Shown here piece by piece: positions 33,669-44,253 of a stretch of DNA of 64,000 nucleotides. Numbering within the stretch: the stretch's first letter is position 1; every line of letters starts with the position of its first letter. The DNA comes from Catonia carolina. Lineage: Eukaryota > Arthropoda > Insecta > Hemiptera > Achilidae. Where the stretch lies: positions 94,409,969 to 94,473,968 of the forward strand of contig JAQMRL010000003.1 of assembly GCA_035578175.1 (NCBI GenBank), given 5' to 3'. The notes below the pieces were generated by a model. It saw only the letters and a program-made list of their open reading frames with translations. It made no database searches and had not been told where the DNA came from. The position numbers were made by a program, and so were the translations under genes.

Positions 33669-34590
33669 AAAATCGGGTGTAAAGCACTTACAGAACTCTC
33701 TCTTCCCAATGTAAATAATTAACACTAACACCTAACATTAGTAATAAAACATTAGAAATAAACAAAAAAAATAACCTACAAAAACATGTTTTTAATCACG
33801 AGTGACTGATGCAAAATGGAAAACCAACGTTAGTTTGACTTAGAAAATCACTCTTTGACGCTAACTTGGCTCTGTAAAGAAAAATGCTTCAAAGAAATGT
33901 TGTAGATTTTTAATTTTGTGGAAATTTGATTATATACACGTATGTCGTTAAATGCATATTAAGGCCGAAATCTTAAAAAATTAATTTTTTACAGATTTTC
34001 ATGAAAAAAATAGAAAATCACTAATTACCACTAAACTAAGCGTTATACAAAAAATTTTGAAATAAAAGTAGTAGGTTTTTAAATTTTCTACAACTTTTAT
34101 TATAATACATTTTTGCCCTAAATGCATATTAAAGCCGCAATCTTAAAAAACAATTTTTTACGATAAACAGGCTCCCGAAGAATTTCAACAGACGTGGCGC
34201 CTACCCTACCTTGTACAGCATAAAAAATGAAGTGATTTTTAAAAACCATCATAGAGCCGGTTTTGAGAAAATCGCAAAAAAGTGAAAAATCATACGAATA
34301 AACTACTACTTACGGTTGACCGATTTTAACGAAAATGTTCGCGTTGGTCCTCTTAGCGTACCTAACTTAAGTTACAAGTTTCAACTACGTACGATGTTCA
34401 GTTCTTGAGATATTTTGTTCACACACACACACACACGTGCGCGCGCACACACACAGACCAATCGCTAAAAATATGTTTTTTTGGGTTCAAGGGTCTGAAA
34501 ACGTGTATATCTGGTGAAAACTCGATTTCGAAAAATCGACATGAAAACAATACTTTTCTTTCTATCACATAAAGAGGCAAGAAAAAGTAA
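33669..34590 (+). mobile_element. Family H element, near full-length (H3)
   Basis: Starts TCGGGTGTAAAGCACTTACA (33672) after an A run, 5' inverted motif decayed to ACTCTCTCTTCCC, carries the duplicated core (GCATATTAAGGCCGAAATC at 33955 and GCATATTAAAGCCGCAATC at 34124), a mixed CA/GC tract (34423-34456) and 3' motif GGCAAGAAAAAGT (34576-34588). The minus frame 34419-34712 spans it and is not a gene. Confidence 0.8.
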
Positions 34591-34594
34591 AAAT

Positions 34595-35720
34595 TACTTT
34601 TGCAGTAAAAGTTTGAATGTTTAATACATTTTTGAATTAATTCTACATTTAAGTCAAGAACAAAACAATAAAATTTGAAATTTATAGAGTGATACAAGAT
34701 GGTATACCTCACTCATGATTAATACTCATGACACATCTGCTAATGTTCTATGAGAGCAGATCATAAGTTTATAGTAATACCAAAATGTGGCATAAAGGAC
34801 CACAGCACCCAATAAAATTTGCTCCAGAAAATTAAAATTCGTTTAATAAATTTCCTAGTCGTTCGAGAGATTTAAGTTGCATAATAAGATATTATTATGA
34901 TTTTTAAATAGGGTAAGGTTGCCGATATCGCACTACCCAAATAAAATAAATGTCTATGTCTCTGAACCTAAGGTACAATTTTAGGAATTTTTTGTTGAGA
35001 TAAGTGAAGTATAAGCTATTTTGTAATGTGTCATTCAATACATAACTCAAGAAAAATAAGTATCAAGAATTTACTTTGAAAACGTATAATTTGTGAAATG
35101 ACAAGGCTTCAGTATAGATGTAATTACAATACAATTACATCAATTTTGGATCGTTGCCTTGATGAGTACATTAAAATATTCGAAATCATGAGTAATTTTT
35201 TCGTTTTTAAGAACGTTTAAATAACTGTTTATGTGTCGCTTATACCAAAAATAATAAGAAAACTTAGTTTTTATAAAATTCTGTGTCAACCTGTTTATCA
35301 GTATAACTGTAAGTTATGAGACTAAGTATTAGTTTTACTAATTTTTCTATTCGATATCCACGAATAAAATCTCGTATTTTTTCCAAACAGATTTAAAATA
35401 ATGTGGTTTCTTTGAATAGATTCAAAGGCTTGCTCATAAATTCAGAATTGAGCTGGATAAATAAATTAGGAGTAAGAAGGTTTACAATTACTTTTATCAC
35501 CGAGTTACTCAGACTTAATTTACAGGTCTTATAAAATTAAATTTAATTAATTTAATTCATTGTGTTTAAATTCATTATTTGTCTTTTAAAAATTTGTATG
35601 ATTAATTATTGTACATTTATCCCAGCCTACAGATACTTATTCCAAAACACTCAATTTTGAAATACGTCTTTGGTATTATTTTCTCTAAGTATAGAACGAA
35701 AGAGAATGTATTTTATTCAA
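34595..35720. other. No gene recognised
   Basis: Unassigned spacer between two family H copies in the same orientation. Confidence 0.5.
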
Positions 35721-35725
35721 TAAAA

Positions 35726-36504
35726 AATCTGGTGTGAAACACTCACACAACTTCCTCTTGCCAATGCAAATAATTTACAATATAATTTAACATTAGTAAT
35801 AAAATATTAGAAATAAACAAAAAACTAACCTCAATAAACATAACCTTATTTTAATCATGAGTGAAACACTCAAAATGAAAATCAACCTCAGTCTGGCTTA
35901 AAAATACGGAAAATCACTATTTCACGCTAAACTAGGCTCTGTAGAGAAAAATACGTTAAATAAAAGTTGCAGATCTTTAAATTTCCTATAAATTTGGTTA
36001 TATACACTTTTGTCGTAAAATGCATACTAAGGCCAAAATCTTAAAAAAATCGATTTTTCACACGTTTTCGTGAGAAAAAATCAGAAAATCGCTAATTACT
36101 GCTAAACTAAGCGTCATACAAAAAAATGTTTGAAACAGAAGTTGTAGGTTTTTAAATTCTCTACAACTTTTATTATACAAGTTTTTGCGCTAAAATTTAT
36201 ATTAAAGCCGTAATCTTAAAAAAAACAACGTTTTTACGTGAAAACAGCCTCACCGAGAATTTCAGCAAACATGGCGCCTACCCTATCTTGTAGAGAATAA
36301 AAAATTGAGTAAAATAGGCGATTTTAAAAAAAATCGTAGGACCAGTTTTTGAGAAAATCGCAAAAAACTGAAAAATTATACGAATAAACTACTACTTCCG
36401 GTTGACCGATTTTGATGAAAATGTTCGTGTCGCGTCCGATAGTGGTATGTAACTTAAGTTTCAAGTTTCAAGTTCGTACGATGTTCCGTTCTTGAGATAT
36501 TCTG

Positions 36505-36564
<60 letters not shown>

Positions 36565-36744
36565 CACACACACATACACACACACACACACACACAGACA
36601 CACACACAGACCAATCGCTAAAAACATGTTTTTTGGGTTCAGGGGGTCTGAAAACGTATAGATCCGGTGAAAACTCGATTTCGAAAAATCGACATGAAAA
36701 CAATACTTTCCTTCCTATATATTCATATAGGCAAGAGAAAGTAA
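35726..36744 (+). mobile_element. Family H element, best-preserved copy (H4)
   Basis: Reference copy. It begins TCTGGTGTGAAACACTCACA (35728), which contains GTGTGA/TCACAC as a short hairpin, followed by ACTTCCTCTTGCC (35749-35761). Two diverged modules of ~170 bp follow, each with an AAGTTGTAG motif, a GCATA(C/T)TAA(G/A)GCC motif and a run of A (about 35935-36110 and 36111-36245). Then come a conserved GGCGATTTTAAAAAAAATCG segment, a GGTTGACCGATTTTGATGAA segment (36395), a 103-bp CA tract, and the 3' end: CCTATATATTCATATAGG palindrome (36714-36731) joined to GGCAAGAGAAAGT (36730-36742). No coding capacity. Confidence 0.85.
36507..36609 (+). repeat. (CA)n microsatellite inside family H
   Basis: About 103 bases of CA with a few GC, TA and GA interruptions. 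The open frames at 36492-36905 (+) and 36506-36853 (-) are largely translations of this tract. Confidence 0.95.
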
Positions 36745-36749
36745 AAATA

Positions 36750-37455
36750 TTAAAAACTTTGAAAATTTTCTTTATAAAACTTTTAATTATACAAAATTTA
36801 GTAAAAAAAATGTACTGTCCGTCTGTGTACTCGGATAAAGTGTTAGCCAACAAACTGAAACGAAATAAGGTACCTTTGGTTTTTTTGAAAGGTTTACTTA
36901 ATTAATTTCATCCTACTATTATTTTTTAAAACGATTCTTTACGGGTTTCTTATGCTTTAACATTTTCATAGCGCTCGATTTTGTTTCGATAAATTTTTCA
37001 ACTTCAGTTATTAGTTCATTTTAATGAAAATATTCAAGTAACATTAATTTCTATATAAAACTACAGCCGTCAAAAATACAGAAATGTATACAAACTACCA
37101 TGTTCATATTAAATTTACCTTTTTTCTATTGGCTCAATATAAAAATTTCTAAAATATTCAATGATTAAAATATTGATATGTTCAAACTTTGGAACAAATA
37201 TTGAAACAAATATTAATGAGGTTGGTGAACAATTTTTTACGAGTTTCAATGAATAGATTTGGATATCGTGTTCTTTTAAGACAAAACCACTCGAAAATGA
37301 AAATGCTATAATACCAGATTAAATAAATTTTAGAAATTTAAAAAAAAAATTTCTAAAATATCTTGCTTACATAACATCGTTATGATTACAAGTGTTTTTT
37401 AAATAATATAAATAGAAAAGTTAAACTATAATTTAAATTAACAAGAAAGTAGTTT
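36750..37455. other. No gene recognised
   Basis: Unassigned AT-rich sequence between the H4 copy and the possible minus-strand exon at 37463. Confidence 0.5.
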
Positions 37456-37462
37456 TACTTAC

Positions 37463-37515
37463 CAGCCAACTAAGCATCGTGTATTTATCCTCAAATGGCA
37501 CGTGCCACAAATATT
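37463..37515 (-). other. Possible internal exon, minus strand
   Basis: On the minus strand a 53-nt segment is bounded by a CATTTTAG acceptor (ending at 37516) and a CTG|GTAAGTAAAA donor (GTAAGT at 37462-37457). In phase with the candidate first exon at 38233-38210 it reads NICGTCHLRINTRCLVG. This matches no family I know, and the acceptor's pyrimidine tract is weak. Offered only because donor quality and phase agree. Confidence 0.2.
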
Positions 37516-37519
37516 CTAA

Positions 37520-38195
37520 AATGTAGATTTACAATTTGAAAATTTATTTCCATCCCCTTTTAGGCACTATTTGATAAACACTCACAAATTATATAACCTA
37601 ATTTTAAAGTTTAAATACAAGAAACAATTTGAGGGAGGCATTCATGTTTATAATTGAAACGCAAATAAACTTAAAAACAAATTAACTAAATAAATTTGAC
37701 TAAATATTAAATTCACTAACTTAAAACAAAAAAATTAAACTAAATTTTCTGCAATAATAAGCATTGCAGTCAACTAAATTTAGAATAAAACTTGAAATTA
37801 TTATTTAAATGTAGAGTATTACGATGCACGCATAACAAATTTAAACTAAGAAATAATACAGATATACATGGATAATTATCTAATAAAATGTATGAATACA
37901 TTTTAAGGTTATGTACAATATTTTGAGGTTAAAGGTGAACACGGATTTATGTATAACTTATTAAAATATCAAGAAAAATACCAAGTTTTCATTACATTAT
38001 TACGATAAACTAATTACGTAAAGTAGTTAATATAATTCTAAAATCACATAAGTAAAGAATCCTGATTGAGGTTAAACAGTATTTTTTAAACAAATTGTAA
38101 TTTTTTTAAGTCACAGCACACCGTAAAAGATGAACACACGACACAAATTAAACAACAAACAGTTTTTTATGATAAAATAACAACCAGGACCACGA
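37520..38195. other. No gene recognised (would be intron 1 of the model)
   Basis: AT-rich sequence between the two candidate exons; no transposon similarity seen. Confidence 0.4.
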
Positions 38196-38203
38196 GAAGA
38201 TTT

Positions 38204-38480
38204 ACTTACGACGACCGATAAAGTGTGCAACATGGCGGGGACGATGCAGTAACGTCACACACAACGTGCGGCTAGTACGACGGCGTCGGTCCAACTACCG
38301 CGTCGGGACGCCCACCTGTGCTTCAACGTCTCGGCGCTGTGTTGCCCAACCTCTATTTCTGGCGCACAGCTGTCGCGAATTCTTCCGATGGTTCTCTTTT
38401 CATTATTCAACTTTAAAGCCCGCCAGCATTGTCTCTTATTCGCGTCGCTTGCTACCAAGACACGCATTATTTATAACGCG
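38204..38480. promoter_or_regulatory. CpG-rich island, candidate promoter
   Basis: A sharp compositional change: 38215-38420 is far more GC- and CpG-rich than the AT-rich flanks and free of the repeat families found elsewhere. It includes ACGTCAC (38252-38258, CRE-like) and CATGGCGG (38231-38238). Open frames on both strands (38266-38496 plus, 38255-38467 minus) reflect composition. No TATA box is evident, as expected for a housekeeping-type promoter. Confidence 0.5.
38210..38233 (-). CDS. Possible first coding exon of an unknown minus-strand gene
   Basis: Within a CpG-rich island, the minus strand reads GCCATGTTGCACAC, giving MLHTLSVV, followed immediately by the strong splice donor GTAAGTAAATC (38209 downward). 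An ATG in a GCC context within a CpG-rich island, ending exactly at a consensus donor, is what a short first coding exon looks like. The opposite strand reads CAACATGGCGGGG, close to a YY1/Pho site, which often sits just downstream of start sites. The product is unknown, and no downstream exon is certain. Confidence 0.35.
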
Positions 38481-38484
38481 TGTT

Positions 38485-39200
38485 CTTTTAAAATAATTAT
38501 CTCTGATTCCGCAACAAACAGAAAAAACCCTAATTAAAGAGCAACTCTTTAAATTAATATTTATAGCAAAAATATAAGTTTCATAAACGAACGCAGGACT
38601 TAATTTCACGCTCGGAAAATCTTTCAAATTAAATTGACGCTGTGGGATGGATCGTACTAGAAGGGCGGCGTATAAAGGCTGACTAATGCATTAAGTCTTG
38701 CTTGGATACTTCAAAGTTTATAAAAAAAAACCTCCACCCAGAGAAATCCGTCCCTCACGCATAATAAATATTTTAAAAAATTATAAAAACAGGTTTTACA
38801 CTGAACAGTAAATATTTTAACACAAAATATCGACAATTTATTAGCAACTGTAATTAGGAAATAACAGAGACAAAAATTACAAAATATTCAGCTAAACAGT
38901 AGTCTAATGGATTTTCCACGTTTCAAGAACTTAGAATAAAAATTCTAAGCAAAAAATTTTAAAAAATATTATTTTCAATATTTTTTGGGGGTTTTTTGGT
39001 ACGCCTAATTTATTACATTCTGAACGTTAGTAAAATGTTATGGTTAATTAAAACAATTACGGTTGCTTTTTGGTTATTAAATACATTTTTCGTTGTCACA
39101 GTGATAATATTAACCCTGTTTCATTTGAATTTTATTTACATTTTTTTACGATTTTCCATTGTTTTGAAAATAAAGGTAAATTTTGTTTCTAATACTTTGT
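38485..39200. other. No gene recognised
   Basis: Unassigned; a hydrophobic 74-codon frame at 38996-39220 (+) is AT-driven and unsupported. Confidence 0.45.
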
Positions 39201-39204
39201 GTGA

Positions 39205-39371
39205 TGACACTATTTTTTAAAAATTGGGTTTTGATGGCGACATATACTTTAGGTTCTGCGAATGTAGTGATAAGCAGTTTTATAATTTACGACGAAAAAA
39301 TGCCGTACCTAACCGGGCATCGACACGGGACCCCTAGCATAGAATTACCATTACACCAATGGGGCGGCTAA
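39205..39371 (-). repeat. Decayed tRNA-headed SINE, family 1-like
   Basis: On the minus strand GCCGCCCCATTGGTGTAATG (from 39369) provides an A-box-like TGGTGTAATGG and GTGTCGATGCC a B-box-like motif (near 39321), followed by TACGGCATTTTTTCGTCGTA, which parallels the GGCATxTTTTCATACGT stretch of family 1. The body is diverged. Confidence 0.55.
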
Positions 39372-39374
39372 ATA

Positions 39375-40150
39375 ATTAAATTTATCTCTAATTCGATCAT
39401 TACAACTGTAAACGACATTAGGCCTATAGTAGCATTGGATTCAGCTCTAACTATATGAAGAAAAAACCCATTCTTACTCTTTAAACGTGTGAAATTTATT
39501 ATGTTTTTTCCGCTTTCATCAAAAAATTTTGATAAAAAAACCACATATTTCAGAAACTAATCAAGCCATTGGTTTGAAGATTTAGATTTCTCTTACAGTA
39601 CTACAATACAATGAATGATAGGATAGTTTAGTGAACTGTTGTAAACCGTAAATATAGCTGTTTTTGTTGATAATTTGGGTGACTCCACGTCGGTAATAGT
39701 GAATAAATCTTTGTCTCCCTTAAAATAAATGACTTTACGATATCCTTTTTATGTAAAGTTGTATCAGATGATATTGAATACAAAGGCGTTTTGTAAATTT
39801 CTCTGCTTCTCGAAGTAAAAATTTGAAAAAAACTTGTTTTCAAGTAAAAAATTTGAGAAACCTAATTTTACTGTCTGCTGATAAAACGGATCGAATTTTA
39901 TTATTTAAAATACTGGTATTGCGTATTCCTCTTCAAAGAGCATCTAGTTTAACCTACTACAACACACAGGTCTACGCAAACGCACATAAAATGTTTTATT
40001 TTTACCCTATTTCAAAACCATTAAATGGAAACTAATTCTTCCGGTTCATCTAAAGAAGACTAGTATAGTACATCTAAATCATAATTTTACATAGCATAAT
40101 CACAGACATAACTAGAAAAAAATTAGGTTAATTGGTTTTTACAAGAATTT
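39375..40150. other. No gene recognised
   Basis: Unassigned sequence with three short unsupported frames (39628-39843 minus; 39823-40035 and 40132-40323 plus). The last is inside the MITE described next. Confidence 0.45.
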
Positions 40151-40324
40151 TTTTAACCCTCTCAGTACCAACGTCCGGAAAACAGGACATCGATATCTTT
40201 TACGTAGTTATAACATGCGATTTACCGGACGTCCGTAAGTTATGCATGAAGTGCCATCGTCAAAATAACCGAACATTTCCAAAAAAACTTTTAAACAAAA
40301 CTTTATGGAATAATGTATTTTGAA

Positions 40325-40501
40325 ACCACCTCCTTGGCGTAGTGACTAACGCGCTAGCCTACAAAGCGAAAGATCCTGGGTTCAATTCCCGGCTAAGGTC
40401 TGGAAATTTTAACACATTAAAACCACCGTTAAGGTACCAAAACCCACATTAATTGCTAATAACCAAGCTGTCAATCCGACTGTAAATAAACTAAAAAAAA
40501 T
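40325..40501 (+). repeat. tRNA-derived SINE, family 2, nested in the MITE
   Basis: Flanked by TATTTTGAA (40316-40324 and 40502-40510). A box TTGGCGTAGTGAC (40334-40346), B box GGGTTCAATTCCC (40378-40390). The body has GTCTGGAAATTTTAACACAT, AAACCCACATTAATTGCTAA and an A-rich end. Its insertion postdates the MITE. Confidence 0.9.
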
Positions 40502-40605
40502 TATTTTGAATATTTTTAGTGTTAAAACGATTTATTTTTTTTATGAACACAATAAAAATTAATTTTTAACGGGACATTTTATTTTTCTGTAACGTTGAAA
40601 TTTTG

Positions 40606-40676
40606 GTCGGCAATGGCAGGCTTACGCCTGCCATTGCCGACACTGCAAGCACTGAAAGCTTACACTGCAAGCTTTC
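40606..40676. repeat. Two adjacent GC-rich hairpins
   Basis: A perfect 16-bp inverted repeat, GTCGGCAATGGCAGGC (40606-40621) with its complement at 40626-40641 about a TTAC loop, is followed by a second perfect 8-bp stem, GAAAGCTT (40654-40661) with AAGCTTTC (40669-40676). The direct repeat CACTGCAAG lies at 40641-40649 and within the second loop. These sit inside the MITE, toward its right end. Confidence 0.9.
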
Positions 40677-40771
40677 GAAATAAGGGCTGACACTTTATGT
40701 ACACCCTTAATCAAATTAAATGGCACTTCAAATCAAACTTTTAAATATTGTTTCAACACTGAAAGGGTTAA

Positions 40772-41610
40772 AGAGAGTGTATTATATTATGTGAGAAATA
40801 AATAAAGTATGAAAAGTTATTAATAAAAGTTCATCAGGATATAGTAAAAATCATTTTAAAGAGTCTAAATATCAGTCTGGATATACCGGAAGTTCGGATG
40901 AATTGGATCTGGTTAAACGGTAATCACAGTATATTATATGCATTAAGTTTAGACTTTGCATTATAATTTTGATAAAATAGAAAATATAAATTATTAATGT
41001 AATAGTTTATAGGAAATTTAATGACGCTTCATTTCCGAACGCATATTTTAACTGTCCAATAAATATATAAAAACCTAAACGCACAGTTACACTACTCTTA
41101 AAAATAAATGTATCTTTTAAATTTAACAGTATTCTACACATCAACATACTCTGAACTACTAATAAAATACAATGTTGCTAAGTTGACAAAAAGTGGTTAC
41201 AAATGTAAAATAATAGAGAAAAATTTTAAATAAAGATAAGAAAATATATGCGAAGAAGAAGGAAAAAAAGAAGAAGGGAGATATAAAATGATCGTAAATA
41301 GGTTTTATGTGGCCAATGACACGAAACCTGTAGGTTTATAGAAAGTTATGTAGAAAGATAGTCATTAATTTTCCTTTTATTACTAAACAGATGTTATTAA
41401 ATGAAATGAATTTTGGTTTACTAGCTTAGGTTTATGTGTATTAAAATTCTGACACACTATAGAGTTATGTATATACATTTTACTTAGTAAAACATATACC
41501 TCCACATTTCAAGTAAGGTTAATGACACGACTATTCTGAATGTACCCATGTTACTTTATTTATAAGCTATGTAAGGCCTAAAACAATGAAATAATATTAG
41601 TGATATTTCT
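40772..41610. other. No gene recognised
   Basis: Unassigned; a short purine-rich GAAGAAGAAGG stretch at about 41251-41280 resembles an RTE tail but no coding relic precedes it. Confidence 0.45.
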
Positions 41611-41616
41611 CGTTTT

Positions 41617-41830
41617 TGTCTTTAATTCTTATTATGGTACTCTAAATTTAGATACACGATTACCGTGTATGATATTTAAATGGTGGTGGGGAAATTTACT
41701 ATACAAGGAGGAAAGGTACCCCGTAGTATATTCTCCTTTTATAATAGGTATTGACCGTTCTTCAGACCAAGAGGTCTCTACTCCATTTTTGCTTTAGATG
41801 TCGCACAAGCTTGTACGTAAGGATGTTCCT
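41617..41830 (-). mobile_element. Jockey-like subfamily B, 3' UTR-only copy
   Basis: Plus-strand GTATGATATTTAAATGGTGG (41667), a GGTACCCCGTAGTA-type segment, and ACCAAGAGGTCTCTACTCCA (41767) are the antisense of the 3' UTR and last codons of the jockey copy ending near 63250. Homologous to 17415-17602. Confidence 0.75.
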
Positions 41831-42126
41831 TGTAGCTAGATCCACGGGGAAGGTTGGTTGAAATAATCATCTATTTATTCGTGAAATTTACTAAAGAAAG
41901 ACTAAAAGAAAAATTTCAGTTCTTATACTGTTGGAATTTTAAAATCAACGTGCAGGGCTTTATTGATTATATAAACAGAAGCGCCAGAACCAAGAATTCA
42001 GAATTTTGAAGGACAAGCCTGGATTGACTTAAATAAAGTTAATAAATATATTACTTAATATTTAAGTACTAATATGTAATGGAATCACTTATGTAGTACA
42101 TACTATAAATAGCTACCGAATTTAGA

Positions 42127-42903
42127 AAAATCTGGTATAAAAAACTCACACAACTTTCTCTTGCCAATGAAAATAATGAACAATATAATCTAACGTTAGC
42201 AATAAAACATTAGAAATAAACAAAAAACTAACCTCAATAAACATAATCTCTTTTAAATCATGAGTAAAAGACTCAAAATGAAAATCTACTTTAGTTTAGT
42301 TTAAAAATACAGAAAATCACTCTTTCACGCAAAACTAGGCTCTGTAGAGAAAAATGTTTATATTAAAAGTTGTAAATGTTTTTATTTCCTATAAATTTGA
42401 TTGTGTATACTGTAGTCGTAAAATGAATACTAAGGCTGAAATCGTTATAAAATAGATTTTCTACACGTTTTCGTGAGAAAACATCAGAAAAGCTAATTAC
42501 CGCTAAACTAACCGTTATACAAAAACTGTTTAAAATAAAAGTCGTGGAATTTTAAATTATATACAATTATTATATACATTTCTGCGCTAAAATGCATATT
42601 AAAGCCGCAATCTTAAAAAAAAAAACAATTTGTTTACGTGAAAACAGCCACACCAAGAATTTCAGCAGTCATGGCGCCTACCCTATCTTAAAGAGCATAA
42701 AAAACTTAGTAATTGAGGTGATTTTAAAAAAAATCGTACGAGCCGTTTTTGAGAAAATCGCAAAAAAGTGAAAAATTACACGAATAAACTACTACTTCCG
42801 GTTGACCGATTTTGATGAAAATGTTCGTGTCGGGTCCGGTAGTAGTATCTAACTTAAGTTTTAAGTTTCAAGTTCGTGTAATGTTCCGTTCTTGAGATAT
42901 TCT

Positions 42904-42973
<70 letters not shown>

Positions 42974-43093
42974 AATCGCTAAACACATGTTTTTTGGGTT
43001 CAGGAAATCTGAAAACGTGTAGATGCGGTTAAAATGAAACAATACCTTCCTTCCTATATTTTATTCATAGACTATATAATATAGCAAGAGCAA
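42127..43093 (+). mobile_element. Family H element (H5)
   Basis: Begins TCTGGTATAAAAAACTCACA (42131), 5' inverted motif ACTTTCTCTTGCC (42153-42165), duplicated core (GAATACTAAGGCTGAAATC at 42424; GCATATTAAAGCCGCAATC at 42594), CA tract 42905-42972 and a decayed 3' motif AGCAAGAGCAAT (43083-43094). Part of the conserved post-CA segment (the AACTCGATTTCG block) is deleted. Confidence 0.8.
42905..42972 (+). repeat. (CA)n microsatellite inside family H
   Basis: Uninterrupted CA dinucleotides over about 68 bases, at the same place in the element as the tract at 36507. Confidence 0.95.
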
Positions 43094-43099
43094 TAATGA

Positions 43100-44240
43100 T
43101 CAGTTAAAATTCGAGACTGCATAGAAAACTTTTATCAGACTTATTTTGATTGGCCATTAGGGATATTACAAAAAATGTTCAGTCTGGTTGATTTCAACCA
43201 ATAAAAAGGAAGTATTTGTCAACCAATAAAAAATCACAATTTAGCGAGACAAAAATTGAGATTAATTCATTAAAATTTCTTTTCAGGATGATTTTTGCCC
43301 AAATTTTACCATACAGTCGTTGGTTCTTGTAATTTTTTTTCCATTTTTCAGAAAATTCATTAAAATAAAAAAATAACAATTTGTAGAACTTAAGAAAAAA
43401 TCGTTAAAATTTACTTCGTTTAAAATATTTTTCTTTAATCATCAATTGTTTTACAAAAGAAAATCTGAAAATTATTTATTATCCTTGATTTTTAAGACCG
43501 ACTTGAAATGTTTGATGAAATTAACATTGTACAAGCACCTAAGTTACATTATTGTGAGTTAATACAGTATTTAAAATGATTAACAAGCGTAACTTGTTGA
43601 CTTTTTACAAAGTTTAAATTTATTGCTGCTTGTAGCACTCTTAAATAATTTATTTCTTGCATGTTAAAGTAAGTTTTGAATTTTATTATTCACTCTGCTT
43701 TTATGTATTTCAAGTTCAATTAGAAGTTACTGAAATTTATCTACATCTTAAGGATATTTCAATAATGTTGTTAACAGTGAAAGTAAATACACAAAATGAA
43801 CAGAGTTAAAATAGATTGTGGTTGGTTTAATGGTTTTCAGTATTATACGCCATTATAAAGTTAATATAGTTTATCATGGTAAAGCATGCTTAAAGTTTGT
43901 ATGTAATATCAGAGGACTAGGTATACTTGTATGTATGCTATGCCCCTGCCTAGTGCATTGTTTATAGTTTAAAATTAAGTAAAACTGTTATAATGCCTGT
44001 CTTTAAAGTAAAGTTGGTTCTACGTGAACAAGTTTACCGTGGTTTATTTTCGTTAAGGATATTAACGTTAAAATATATTAAATTCATTATTTTATTTAAT
44101 ATAATTTATTATTAAATTATATAGAAAAGTTTCTTCTATATTTACATTTTAATCCGGTCTTATATCAACGTTATCGTAATCACTGTACTACTATTCACTT
44201 TAAATAAACAATAAATTCTGAAATTGTTACACCACTCATA
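43100..44240. other. No gene recognised
   Basis: Unassigned AT-rich sequence. Confidence 0.5.
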
Positions 44241-44253
44241 TCAAATACGTTTT

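Larger units (their letters stand above)
40157..40767 (+). mobile_element. piggyBac-like MITE with TTAA target sites and nested SINE
   Basis: TTAA (40153-40156) is followed by CCCTCTCAGT and, at the other end, ACTGAAAGGG (40758-40767) is followed by TTAA (40768-40771): a 10-bp terminal inverted repeat with one mismatch and the TTAA duplication typical of piggyBac. The left end has a GTCCGG/CAGGAC subterminal repeat (40172-40188) and a second pair, CCGGACGTCCG (40222-40232). No transposase is encoded. Length is 611 bp, of which about 186 bp is a later SINE (40325-40510 including one duplication), so the original MITE was ~425 bp. Confidence 0.8.

Noticed and set aside
34419..34712. 97-codon minus-strand frame
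   Set aside because: Spans the 3' end of a family H copy and its CA/GC tract; not conserved as protein.
36492..36905. 137- and 115-codon open frames on both strands over the CA tract
   Set aside because: Half of each is a translation of (CA)n or (TG)n, and the frames lie inside a family H repeat. The similar peptide seen in the 25.8- and 34.5-kb copies reflects DNA similarity; the frame is not kept in all copies.
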